Below, one piece after another: positions 44,559 through 55,481 of a stretch of 64,000 nucleotides of DNA. The position numbers and the translations under genes were made by a program. The stretch comes from Limnomonas spitsbergensis. Its lineage: Eukaryota; Chlorophyta; Chlorophyceae; Chlamydomonadales. The stretch is from contig JAYJMM010000039.1 of the NCBI GenBank assembly GCA_037349105.1, forward strand, positions 3,472,001-3,536,000, in the 5' to 3' direction. Below the pieces are notes generated by a model, which saw only the letters and a program-made list of their open reading frames with translations, searched no databases and was not told the origin of the DNA. How positions within the stretch are numbered: the stretch's first letter is position 1; each line of letters begins with the position of its first letter.

Positions 44559-45873
44559 TCAACTCAAGCTGCGCCGCGACTTGCGGGGCGCTGCGGTCTG
44601 GACCACTGGATTCGCTGCGGCAGGCTGCGTGGAGCAGCACAACAGGGGCATGCTGGTTGCATCCCTCATGCCCGCTAGGGGGAGCGGGCCGCCGCACGTG
44701 AAGGCCTGCGTTAGCCCGTTGGTGGGCGCCGGCGTCAGGAGCAGCGCCGAGCCGCAGTAGTTGGGGAACAGGCCCGCGTTGTAGACGAAGAAGGGAATGG
44801 ACATGGCGACCGTGTTAGCCATGCGCTGGGAGTACAGCTGGGTGTTGAAGGTGAGCTGCAGCTGAACGCCTGCTGGTGTGTTGAGGCACCGCACGGGCCC
44901 TTGCTGGTACTGGGATTGCATCGCCGTGTCAACGTACAGCTGCAGCGCGGCTTGCAGCGGTTTGCAATCGAAGTTCACCTGTGCGGTCTCGGTCTGCATG
45001 ACGTCAAGGGTCATGAGGCCGACAGGGGGCGGAGGAGGGGGGGAAGGGGGGGAAGGGCGGGGAGGAGAGGGAGAGGGAGGGGAGGGGGGGAGGGGGGAAG
45101 GGGGAAGGGGGAAGGGGGGGTGACGGAGGGGGAGGCGGTGGGGGCGATGGGGGCGGGGGAGGCATCGGCGGGGGTGGAGAGCAGGTGCTGGCTAAGAGGT
45201 TCGTGCTGCTGAAGGTGGAGTACTGGCCAGTGCATCCGTTGAAGGCGAAGAATGTGTCGTTGCAGCCAAGGTCGTAAACGGAGGCCAGGATGGTGGAGAA
45301 GGTGGAGGACTCGAAGTTGAACATGAACTTGCTCCCGTCGCTGACGGAGGCGGCGACGGCGGAGGCGGTGATGGTCAGGTCCTTGATCGGGGCGGGGCTG
45401 GAGCATTGGAACCCTGTCAGGTATTTCACACCTAGGCTGAAGATGCCGCGCACGTTGTTGGCAAGGTTGGTGCAGTCGGAATATACGAACGGGGAGTGGG
45501 GCTGGGAGTTGCGCGTGATCGTCACCTGGACAACACACACCGGCGGGGGAGGCGGGGGAGGCGAGGGAGGGCCGGGGGGACTGGGGGGGCTTGGGGACGG
45601 GGGCAGGGGCACCGGGAGCGGGGGAGGGCTGGGAGGGATGGGGGGGCTTGGGGACGGGGGCGGGGAGGGGGGCAGGGGAGAGGGTGGGGGCGGGGAGGGG
45701 GGCAGGGGAGAGGGTGGGGGCAGGGAAGGGGGCGAGGGGGACGGTGGGCGGGGGGGCGGAGCGGGGCAGATCATGCCAGTGACCACCAGGTTGCCGTTGC
45801 CGCTGTTGGCCCCGCCAGCGGTACCGTTGTTGCAGTAGGCCGTACCGCCGGTATTAGATGACAGGGTGGGGAA
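44559..45873 (-). CDS. Matrix glycoprotein exon 4 (hinges 2 and 3, frameshift)
   Basis: It starts FPTLSSNTGGTAYC, passes hinge 2 (about 45,545-45,770), a domain with YSDCTNLANNV and YDLGCNDTFF, hinge 3 (about 45,015-45,190) and a domain starting VNFDCKPLQAAL. The frame changes within the C-run-rich hinge 3. The stop TGA is at 44,559-44,561. Confidence 0.85.
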
Positions 45874-48800
45874 CTGCAAAAGCACACAGGGTGGGCAAAG
45901 GCAGTTATAAAGAAAATGCGATAAAGCAGAATAAATGCGGTGGGCCCAGGGCAGGCAAGTCAGCACCAGTCAGCTCTCCGTCAGCTTCCATCAGCTTCCA
46001 GCCAGCTGCCTGTCAGATCCAGTCAGCTCCCAGTCAGCAACCAGTAAGCTCATCACAGAGCTTTGTCTCACAATCAGAAGGCAGACAGGGCTGCATCTTT
46101 TTATAATCACCTACGAAAGCAAATTTGAACTGTACCCCAAGGGCGCAGTAAGATGTGCAGCAGCAGCGGCAGCAGCCCTAATCCCTAAACCCTAGCAGCA
46201 GCAGCAGTAGCAGCAGGGGCCATGGAGAAGAAATAAGCCACAGAAAAATAGGGGCGGCGGGGTCTTGTTGAGAATCCAAGTGGGACCAAATAATGTACCC
46301 TCTAGCTTGTACCCTGTTGCTTGTACCCTGTTGCTTGTACCCTCTAGCTTGTACCCTCTAGCTTGTACCCTCTAGCTTGTCCCATCTAGCTTGTACCCTC
46401 TAGCTTGTACCCTCTAGCTTGTCCCATCTAGCTTGTACCCTCTAGCTTGTACCCTCTAGCTTGTAACCTCTAGCTTGTACCCTCTAGCTTGTACCCTCTA
46501 GCTTGTACCCTCCAGATTGCACCCTCTAGCTTGTACCCTCTAGCTTGTACCCTCCAGATTGCACCCTCTAGCTTGTACCCTCTAGCTTGTACCTACCGGT
46601 ATGTTGGTGTTTTGAGTGCAGACATACATCTCGACGGCCGACGGCATGGAGGCAAGCGGCAGGCCCTCCGAGTATGAGGCGTAGGCACCACACCCAAGGT
46701 CCAGCACCTTGAAGAGGTTCTGCCAGAAGAGGCGGAAGTTGAGGGAGGCGGTCAGGTAGGTGACGCCAGATGGCATGTAGTAGAAGCCAGTGAAGGTGAG
46801 GACGGACACGGCGGGGGAGGAGGAGGAGGCGTTGGTGCTGGAGGCGCAGGTGGTACGGTACATGCCGCGGCCTGTTGTGAAGCTGTTGAGCGCGTGCAGC
46901 AGGGATTCGCAGTCTGTGTCAGAGTCGAAGATACGCTGCGGGCTGGACTGGAACGTGAACAGTTTGATGGTCGCGAAGGTGTCCGTGGCAGGGGGGGAGG
47001 GGCTGGGGGGAGGTGGGGGAGGGGAGGGCGGCAGCGGAGGGGGCGGGGAGGGGCGGGGAGGAGAGGGGGAAGGCGGCGGCGGGGAAGGGGGCAGCGGCGG
47101 CGGGGAGGGGCGGGGAGGTGGTGGCGACGGCGGTGGCGGCGGCGGGAGTGGCGGTGCCGGCGGCTTCATGCGGTCCGAGCAACGGGGCGGGACCGTCGCG
47201 GAGATCAGGCCGAGCGTATTCTCCTTGTCGAAGGCGCCGAGCGTGATCGGCCGGTTGGTCACCATGTTGCCGCATCCGCGGCCGTACCCGTAGTCGAATG
47301 CGCCGTCGGCCGACATGGACCCGAGCGTGCCGTACAGGTCGGCCGTGAAGTTGAGGTAGAGGTGCCAGAGGTCGGCGTCTGAGCGGTCCGTGGCAGGGCA
47401 GTTGGAGCCGTCCTGGCGGCACTGGCAGCCACTGTTGATGGCTTGCGCGATGGGCATTGCGGAGTGGGTGCTGGTGTAGGGGTTGCAGCTCTGCTTGGTG
47501 TTGACCTTGTAGGTGAGGCATGAGTACCTGACATTGGTTCAGGGTGTAAAAAAGGTTAGGGTTGAGTGTCGACCTTGTAGGGTAGGCATGCGTATCTGAA
47601 ATGGGTTTAAGGTTAGGGTTGGTGTTGACCTCGTAGGTGAGGCATGAGTAGTACTTGACATGTACAGGGGAGGAGGGAAATGAGGGATAGGATTTTGTTG
47701 TTGGTGTTGCCGCTGCTGCTCTGAATTGTGTTGACCTAAAAGGTGAGGCAGGCACTCATGTCTGCCTCAACTTTTAAGCCATGAGTGCCTGCCTGTCTGG
47801 CGGGTAGCAGGTGGATAGAAATTGGGGGAACAGGGTTGGAATGGTGTTGCTGTTTTTGAGGTGTGATTCATCCACCAAGCAGCCTATTTCAATAGCGCCG
47901 CGCAAGGTTGGGTCGTTACATCCCCTGGTAGCACTGACTGCTGCTTAGCGCAAACAAGGGGTTCGGGTTTGCACTGTTAACAAATAAATTGCCAGGGAAT
48001 TGGAATATACCCTTTCCCTGACATACGGTATATACAGTACTGCTCATTGTAGACTGTACCAGACTGTCAGCTGAAATTCAGCTGACACCTGGCCTCTTGT
48101 GGACAGAGATATGTGCATCAATCCCGGCTGTTGTGATTATTTAGTACAGACTAGGTCACATTCGGCAGGCCATTGGTCAGCCGCCACTGGACCAATAGGG
48201 ACAAAAACTTGAGCAACCTACGCCCGTTGGGCGCTGGCCCCCTAGCAGCAGTATGGCATGCATGCTGCACCCAGCCCGTAGACCAGGTTTAAGGGGGCTT
48301 TTCGCTGACGCACCTTCAGTAAGATAAAGAAGGAAGACGCTAAAAAGTGTGGCTTTTAAGGAAGTACCATGGTAGTGAACAGGGCAGGTTCCGCCCGACC
48401 GCACTGTAGCACGGCTTAAACGCTGGCCTGAGGCCGGGGCCCAGTGGGGTTAGAGGCATGCCTAGTCGCCTTACCAAGACTAATGTGGTCCAGCCAACCC
48501 TAGCCTTGTGTCGCTGTTTGCCCCTGCTGCCTACCTGCCGGACGCCAGTTGGTCGTTGTAGTTGGTTTGGGTGGTGTACACACTCCCGTTCAAATCTGGC
48601 CAGGCGAACATGCTGGCGCCAAACGCGGAGTTGCCCAGGTTGGGCAGGGTAATCAGTGGGAACCCGGGGTATTGCTCAGGGTAGTCTGGACCGTCCAAGG
48701 CGACCGTGACATACAGCTGGTCTGCATAGTCCTTGAAGACGTAGATTGAGCCGTATGTGCTGAAGTTCACGCTGTCGGTGAGGTTGATGCGTGTCACTTC

Positions 48801-49324
48801 GCCGTCGCACACCTCGTTGGTGGGGAAGTTGGCGTTGCTGCCGGTGCTCGTTAATGAGCCGGGGATGAGGCAGGAGTTTGTGTCCGAAAGCCAGGCGTCC
48901 TTGGTCTGTGAGAGAGTGGGAGGTGCGGCGTATGTGTCAGCTGCTCAGCATGGACGCGTCAGCAGAAAGTGGGCGAGAGGAGCAGCAGCTTCAGCAAGAG
49001 ACAGCAGTGTGACTTCTTTGCGTGTACCCCTACACCATCCTAGTGGTTCTTCATTAGATCCAGCCTTATCAGCCTCAGCATGCATCGATGCGAATATTGA
49101 GCGATGTGGGGACGCGGTTCTGTCCTTACTGTGCATGCGGTTTGAGCGAACGGTGTTCCATCAGCGTTGCACGGCTGCTTGAAAGCCTGGTGATTGTTGC
49201 CTTGCGGCCATGAAGACGACATGGAGCACCATTGCTTGATACCAGGCGCGGGCTGCGTCCAAGCTGGAACCAAGAAGGCGCCCAGCAGGGTTGCCAATGC
49301 TAGGATTACCCTGGGACGACGCAT
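44559..49324 (-). CDS. Secreted proline-rich (pherophorin-like) matrix glycoprotein, 4 exons, frameshifted
   Basis: Exons 49324-49130, 48905-48535, 47527-46597 and 45873-44559 join in matching phases to about 935 codons. Residues 1-24 (MRRPRVILALATLLGAFLVP...) form a signal peptide. A Cys-rich N-terminal region is followed by three proline hinges (SPPPP, PSPPPP and PPLPP runs, sites for prolyl hydroxylation and arabinosylation). Each hinge is followed by a related globular domain of about 100 residues with a DC..L start and, in the first two, a DLGC element. This layout is typical of volvocine cell-wall and matrix glycoproteins of the pherophorin/HRGP group; the exact subfamily is uncertain. 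The last exon is 1,315 nt, one base off a whole number of codons: the frame entering the third hinge stops at 45,004, while the final domain is in another frame. Confidence 0.88.
46290..46596 (-). repeat. 14 bp tandem array starting at the exon 3 donor
   Basis: About 21 units of TACAAGCTAGAGGG (minus strand), with occasional GATGG or CAATCTGG variants, begin at the sixth intron base of the GTAGGT donor. Nearly every unit contains GGTACA, a weak donor-like motif. Confidence 0.93.
46597..47527 (-). CDS. Matrix glycoprotein exon 3 (hinge 1 and domain 1)
   Basis: YSCLTYKVNTKQSC starts the exon, then a Cys-rich region, the first Pro/Ser hinge (about 46,985-47,165) and a domain with DCESLLHALNSF and LDLGCGAYAS. 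Donor GTAGGT opens into a 14 bp tandem array. Confidence 0.9.
47560..47765 (-). repeat. Three copies of the matrix gene exon 3 5' end
   Basis: Copies of the CAG acceptor and the YSCLTYKVN coding start recur near 47,565-47,600, 47,615-47,660 and 47,725-47,765, about 65-90 bp apart. Confidence 0.85.
48535..48905 (-). CDS. Matrix glycoprotein exon 2
   Basis: It encodes TKDAWLSDTNSC, NEVCDGEVTRINLTDSV and many N-glycosylation sequons (NLT, NFS, NGS). Acceptor CTCACAG, donor GTAGGC in phase 2. Confidence 0.9.
49130..49324 (-). CDS. Matrix glycoprotein exon 1 (signal peptide)
   Basis: 65 codons from ATG 49,324: hydrophobic signal LALATLLGAFLVPAW, then WCSMSSSWPQ and CNADGTPFAQTACT. Donor GTAAGG. 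The first 42 codons are duplicated at 53,685-53,810. Confidence 0.88.
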
Positions 49325-50455
49325 CTCTCAAGCTGGAGCCCTGCGCGAGACGGAGGGTGGGAGGGGCATGGCGGGGACAACGTCAGCAGGCTGTCGCTCT
49401 CACAAAAATCTGACTGTCAGAGGGTCGGTGCATGGGTAACATTCGACCAAGCTAAGGACGGAGCTTCTTTGCCCTGGACAGGCCGACACATCGATGCCAT
49501 ACATGTATCCCAAAGTGAGGACGTATTGGTACATGGTTGTTGGACAGCGAGGTTCGCAAGTTGTCGAAGCCACGTGCATGTCAATCGGAGCCTAGGGTGT
49601 CGGGACGCCATATAGATGAGTTGTGTATGGGCGGGAAACCCGCAAACTACACGTTGCGTCGGCCGTCGGTGTGACAGCTGATGACACAATGCTGTGGACG
49701 AGTGAAATTGTCACTACTTCGATTCTCATGTACCCGCCACCCCCTTCTATCCATTGTGCTCACTGCGTGCGATCGGAAACAAAAACCCGTGCATGGAACT
49801 TCTCCCACCTGCTCGGTTCCGGTGCGATGCGGTCGGGGTCCTCGTGACTTCTGTGGAGACACACACAGCCTGATTGCGAGCTGGCTGGTCCTTGATCCGC
49901 GAGAATTATCCAGATGTGTGTGCTGGGACAAGCGGCTACTGCTCGATTTTACCCCGGGAGGGCGTGCCCTTTATAAGGCTTGCGCCCACCTCTCCGATGT
50001 TCTAAGCGCCCGCCCACACACCGCCCGTCCCCCTTCCTTCACACCTTCCTAGAAGTTCTCTTTATTTCTTATCATTTTCGGCATTCGCGAGTCTATTATG
50101 CGCAGAAATATCTGTGACAAGTGCGATAACTCTTACCAAACGTCGTATATATACTGCTGCTACTGCACACTAGGAAGCGTGCATGTGCGGTATGTGCGGA
50201 ACAGAAGGCCCGGCAGAAGCGCGGCGGTACTGCATGGCTTGGCGAGTTCAGTTCTCGACGTCTACGGGCGCAATGAGGCACAGGGCTACCGATGCTTACA
50301 CAAGGCGCATGGGCGATCTCCTGATTTGAATATTTGAGGTGTGACATCTTGGACTGTAAGCTGTGAATGGCTATCCACCCACTGGGTAATGCGGCATTTG
50401 CGGCACTACCAACCATAGACAAGAATGTTAGTTGCGTGATATCTTTCCTCCCTCC

Positions 50456-50998
50456 CTACGTTCTTGCTTGCGACAATGGGGCATGATGACACTTCTTGAA
50501 GTGAAGAACGGTTGCTTTGGATGCATGATGCAACATATACCGTAATACCGGTACCGGAATGGCGGAATTTGTCTCTGGGCCCCACTCATGCAAATTCCGT
50601 TTGAGTGACAAGGCATCATATTTCAGATTCCGACAGGACATCATGTCTTTTAATGAGGGCACAAGGCAAAGCCTACCATATACATTTTCCTCAACATGAA
50701 CTTGCCATGTGTAAGGAGGTGGCCCACGGTTCATGCCTCGAATGATGCTCCATGTTTTATTCATCAGGTAAAACGCAACCCATATGTTATGACATATGGT
50801 AGTGTAAGTAAGGCACTCTTCCCGACCTCTTTCCTTCACCAGGGATGTGCAGGTTTTTCTCTTCCAGGGCTGGGGAACCCAGCTCATGGACAGCTTATTA
50901 ATGATGACGTTACACATCTGGGCCTTGCTTAAATAAAGCTCGGCCACGTCGGCAAACATTAAGTCAGGTAGAAAAGTAATCGGTAAGGGGGAGGACAC
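50456..50998 (-). CDS. 180-codon open frame in duplication copy 1, unknown
   Basis: ATG to stop, 180 codons, with YLSKAQMCNV, WVPQPWKRKTC and HHASKATVLHFKKC stretches. I recognise no family. Copy 2 has the same frame with one fewer codon (an in-frame 3 bp loss) and one Cys-to-Ser change. It may be chance: codon use is not clearly algal and no second line of evidence exists. Confidence 0.25.
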   Translation of the reverse strand: MSSPLPITFLPDLMFADVAELYLSKAQMCNVIINKLSMSWVPQPWKRKTCTSLVKERGREECLTYTTICHNIWVAFYLMNKTWSIIRGMNRGPPPYTWQVHVEENVYGRLCLVPSLKDMMSCRNLKYDALSLKRNLHEWGPETNSAIPVPVLRYMLHHASKATVLHFKKCHHAPLSQART

Positions 50999-50999
50999 A

Positions 51000-52980
51000 A
51001 GAGGAAAGAAAGGAAAGCAAGTTCACTTTCCAAACAACACGAACAACAGCAAAAAGGTCGTGCAAACCGTATCCCCTGCCCATGAAGAGACTAGCCTTCA
51101 AAAAACTCAACTACATGTTCCACAAAAGCCAGTGCCTCCCACTCCTGCCTGCGGGATATCCTAGTTCCTGTCCCCTGGACAGGTTAAGAACCGGTGCTGT
51201 GCAATTGTGCCGTAACTCAGGAATTGTGTGAGTAACGCCCGTCCCTTACTGGTAAAATAGTTGGCTTTGCCGTACAATTACTGTGGCTGAAACGCAGGTA
51301 CGTATTGCAGCCACCGTGAGGATTGTAATCCGCACACCACTGTTTAGAACGGTGCACAACTGCACACCGGCTAGGGCCTGCTGAACATTCGGCCGTAGGG
51401 GGCTGGTAGGGAATGCCTAAGCCCAACTCCTGTTACTTTGCGCAGACAGGACTCTGGTGCAGCCGAGCCACCCTCACATGGGAGGGGGCAGAATGTCAGG
51501 AACATGGAACCCGGCGATCTAGACGGGGAGAGTGGATAGTTTGTGCCGGTTCGATCCCTTGACCTTCAGCAATGAGTTTAGATACCACTAGCGTTATGCC
51601 ACTGGAATAATGTTACCTCCTGGACAGGGGGGAACCCTGAATACCCCCCCCCCACCCCACCACACACACACACAGAGGGCGGTGGTGTCGCCCTGTCCAA
51701 CCGTCTTCATCATCTAGCCTAGTACACAGCAGGGTGAAGGTCAAGTCTTGTCAGAGGTGCATGGACTTTGCTGCCGGCCCCAGTGTTTACTGAGGTATAG
51801 AGGTTTGAGAGCGTGTGACAATAAAATGCCACCGTGCTCGGTCAAAAGCACTGGGCGATCATGCTGCGGTAGACGCGTGCTTCAGGGGAGCAAAACACTC
51901 ATGTGTGAAATGTAGTCATAAGTCATGATAAGCTTCATGGGGAAGAGAAGTCCCGTGGAAAGCTCGTTGGTGGAGAATTATCCGGAGTTTGATGATATGA
52001 CATCCATTTCAAGCTCTTCAGTCCGATAGTCACGACGAAGGCGTACATAATTCAACACCACACACCAGTGCATAAACCATTTCTCGTGCCCACAGCACGT
52101 TGGAGGGCTCAGGACCTGTGCTTGTTACACGTCTAGGCTTATCTAGCTATCTGAGTGAGACGCCCCCTCTCCCCATTATTTATATTTAGGTTGTTGTTTC
52201 TGCCATGCTCCGGCCACAACCCAGCCTGTCGCTTGCAGGGATAGGTGCATGAAGCCCTATTGCTTAAGGCGTGAAGATTTGGTCACAATCGACCCATTGT
52301 CGCCCGGCAGCCCCCTCAAATTGGTCTGCCGCACGCTACCCGTAAACTTATCTTAATATTCATTTGGGAAATGACATCCTCCATTCCTCAGGCCTCATTC
52401 AATAAAAATACCCGTTTACACACATATCATAACCCATGCGCACCATGTCGTGCGCAATTCCATCGCAGTGTCTGGCCACTTTGCAGCACGACCAGCAAAT
52501 TTAAAGGAGTTCATGGACTAGGTCAAGCAAGGCATAAAAGCACACAATCACTGCTCCGGCAAAATTAAGAGAGCTCGTCCACCGAGGTAAGCTCTGCCAC
52601 CAAGGATAGTCTGCGGGTGTACTCCATACTCTGTACTGCTTCATAAGAAAGATGAAAGATTCGGGAATGGCGTCACAACCGGCAACATCGGCAGCAGCCT
52701 CACCATGATGAAATAGTCAGTTCAAAATTCAAACTAAGACAGCCCGTCCAGAGCCGCCCAAGCTGCCTTGGCCACCAAGCGCGCGGCAGGAGAGATATTT
52801 CACCCCTAGGTGGAGTGTGAAACACTGACATGAGCATGCTGCAGATGCAGCAAGAACACAGATATCTCGTTATTTTGTAGTTTTCAAAATACCTCTCGCC
52901 TCACTTCACAGTAACTCCCGCGACTCGAGCGCGCGCGCAGCCCCAAAAAAAATCCAGCGGGTAGTCCCTTCAGAGCCCCC
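51000..52980. other. Duplicated intergenic DNA, no gene recognised (copy 1)
   Basis: Only short frames. It contains a C9/CACACA simple-sequence tract near 51,640 and a B-box-like GGTTCGATCCC at 51,545. The counterpart is at 55,483-57,463. Confidence 0.45.
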
Positions 52981-53039
52981 CCTCCCCACCTGTCAATCTT
53001 ATGAAAGTGAGCACAATCAAATTCGAGCCAACTCGGTAA

Positions 53040-53200
53040 ACAGCAGCAGACCCCAGTCACAACACCTCTTCAGCACAGCAGCTGCCAGCTGCAACATCTG
53101 CACAGCACAGCAGCAGCCAGCTGCAACATCTGCACAGCACAGCAGCTGCCAGCTGCAACATTTGCGCAGCACAGAAGCAGCAGCAGCAGCAGCAGAGGCT
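53040..53200. repeat. 45-50 bp CAG-rich repeats (copy 1; copy 2 at 57,523-57,683)
   Basis: Three units of CAGCAGCTGCCAGCTGCAAC plus ATCTGCACAGCA, ending in a (CAG)6 tract. Confidence 0.88.
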
Positions 53201-53495
53201 CCCCAGAGTCAACCCAAGGCTGCCCTCCGAGGTCACAGCTGAGAGGTGGCCCCAGTGCGACAGGACACGAGGGGGAAAAGAAGCGTCTACACATCTTGGC
53301 CGCCTTCCGATGTACATGAGCATGCCCTCTGGGGGCCCGATCCGGCAAACGAGCACCCACACATCGTTGCCAAAGTCACGACCAGACCACGCAGATGGCC
53401 ATGCCTTTCGGCGGCCCGATCGGGCTGACCGCCCTACACATCTTCACGGCCAAGACTCAATCGATGTTCATGGACATGCCTTCCACGATGACAGC

Positions 53496-53645
53496 TCAGT
53501 CGATGTACATGGGCATGCCCTTCAGCGGCCCGATGGGGATGACCGTAGGGTGCTTGACGCCCTGAGAAGCGCCGTTGACCGCCCGCCACTTGAACCGCTT
53601 GCAGAGCAGCGACAGCACGACACGCGCCTCGAGCATGGCCAGGTG
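53496..53645 (-). pseudogene. Orphan copy of the P450 last exon
   Basis: A full-length copy of the 150 nt last exon, including acceptor and stop, created by the tandem duplication. No other P450 exon lies between it and the upstream duplicate, so it could be used only by long-range splicing past the first copy. Confidence 0.92.
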
Positions 53646-53684
53646 CTAAATGGAGAGCCAGGGGCAAGGCGCCGGTCAGGGTGG

Positions 53685-53810
53685 GCCTTGCGGCCATGAA
53701 GACGACATGGAGCACCATTGCTTGATACCAGGCGCGGGCTGCGTCCAAGCTGGAACCAAGAAGGCGCCCAGCAGGGTTGCCAATGCTAGGATTACCCTGG
53801 GACGACGCAT
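53685..53810 (-). pseudogene. Truncated copy of matrix glycoprotein exon 1
   Basis: ATG at 53,810 and the first 42 codons, including the whole signal peptide, are intact. The duplication breakpoint then replaces the rest with sequence next to the orphan P450 exon. The upstream flank, presumably with promoter, is duplicated too. Confidence 0.92.
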
Positions 53811-54941
53811 CTCTCAAGCTGGAGCCCTGCGCGAGACGGAGGGTGGGAGGGGCATGGCGGGGACAACGTCAGCAGGCTGTCGCTCTCACAAAAATCTGAC
53901 TGTCAGAGGGTCGGTGCATGGGTAACATTCGACCAAGCTAAGGACGGAGCTTCTTTGCCCTGGACAGGCCGACACATCGATGCCATACATGTATCCCAAA
54001 GTGAGGACGTATTGGTACATGGTTGTTGGACAGCGAGGTTCGCAAGTTGTCGAAGCCACGTGCATGTCAATCGGAGCCTAGGGTGTCGGGACGCCATATA
54101 GATGAGTTGTGTATGGGCGGGAAACCCGCAAACCACACGTTGCGTCGGCCGTCGGTGTGACAGCTGATGACACAATGCTGTGGACGAGTGAAATTGTCAC
54201 TACTTCGATTCTCATGTACCCGCCACCCCCTTCTATCCATTGTGCTCACTGCGTGCGATCGGAAACAAAAACCCGTGCATGGAACTTCTCCCACCTGCTC
54301 GGTTCCGGTGCGATGCGGTCGGGGTCCTCGTGACTTCTGTGGAGACACACACAGCCTGATTGCGAGCTGGCTGGTCCTTGATCCGCGAGAATTATCCAGA
54401 TGTGTGTGCTGGGACAAGCGGCTACTGCTCGATTTTACCCCGGGAGGGCGTGCCCTTTATAAGGCTTGCGCCCACCTCTCCGATGTTCTAAGCGCCCGCC
54501 CACACACCGCCCGTCCCCCTTCCTTCACACCTTCCTAGAAGTTCTCTTTATTTCTTATCATTTTCGGCTTTCGCGAGTCTATTATGCGCAGAAATATCTG
54601 TGACAAGTGCGATAACTCTTACCAAACGTCGTATATATACTGCTGCTACTGCACACTAGGAAGCGTGCATGTGCGGTATGTGCGGAACAGAAGGCCCGGC
54701 AGAAGCGCGGCGGTACTGCATGGCTTGGCGAGTTCAGTTCTCGACGTCTACGGGCGCAATGAGGCACAGGGCTACCGATGCTTACACAAGGCGCATGGGC
54801 GATCTCCTGATTTGAATATTTGAGGTGTGACATCTTGGACTGTAAGTTGTGAATGGCTATCCACCCACTGGGTAATGCGGCATTTGCGGCACTACCAACC
54901 ATAGACAAGAATGTTAGTTGCGTGATATCTTTCCTCCCTCC

Positions 54942-55481
54942 CTACGTTCTTGCTTGCGACAATGGGGCATGATGACACTTCTTGAAGTGAAGAACGGTTG
55001 CTTTGGATGCATGATGCAACATATACCGTAATACCGGTACCGGAATGGCGGAATTTGTCTCTGGGCCCCACTCATGCAAATTCCGTTTGAGTGACAAGGC
55101 ATCATATTTCAGATTCCGACAGGACATCATGTCTTTTAATGAGGGCACAAGGCAAAGCCTACCATATACATTTTCCTCAACATGAACTTGCCATGTGTAA
55201 GGAGGTGGCCCACGGTTCATGCCTCGAATGATGCTCCATGTTTTATTCATCAGGTAAAACGCAACCCATATGTTATGACTTATGGTAGTGTAAGTAAGGC
55301 ACTCTTCCCGACCTCTTTCCTTCACCAGGGATGTGCAGGTTTTTCTCTTCCAGGGCTGGGGAACCCAGCTCATGGACAGCTTAATGATGACGTTACACAT
55401 CTGGGCCTTGCTTAAATAAAGCTCGGCCACGTCGGCAAACATTAAGTCAGGTAGAAAAGTAATCGGTAAGGGGGAGGACAC
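54942..55481 (-). CDS. 179-codon open frame in duplication copy 2, unknown
   Basis: Counterpart of the copy 1 frame, differing by one deleted codon (INK becomes IK) and one Cys-to-Ser change. The same reservations apply. Confidence 0.25.
   Translation of the reverse strand: MSSPLPITFLPDLMFADVAELYLSKAQMCNVIIKLSMSWVPQPWKRKTCTSLVKERGREECLTYTTISHNIWVAFYLMNKTWSIIRGMNRGPPPYTWQVHVEENVYGRLCLVPSLKDMMSCRNLKYDALSLKRNLHEWGPETNSAIPVPVLRYMLHHASKATVLHFKKCHHAPLSQART

Larger units (their letters stand above)
49199..53684. repeat. 4.48 kb tandem duplication, copy 1
   Basis: This copy runs from inside matrix-gene exon 1 to the intron flank of the P450 last exon, and is followed directly by copy 2 at an offset of 4,486, later 4,483. 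Comparing line by line I see about seven substitutions and one 3 bp indel, so identity is near 99.8%. The junction shares only GC/GCC. Confidence 0.97.

Noticed and set aside
45290..47382. Gly/Arg-rich plus-strand frames opposite the matrix gene
   Set aside because: Antisense shadows of the proline hinges; the minus strand has signal peptide, splice phases and domains.
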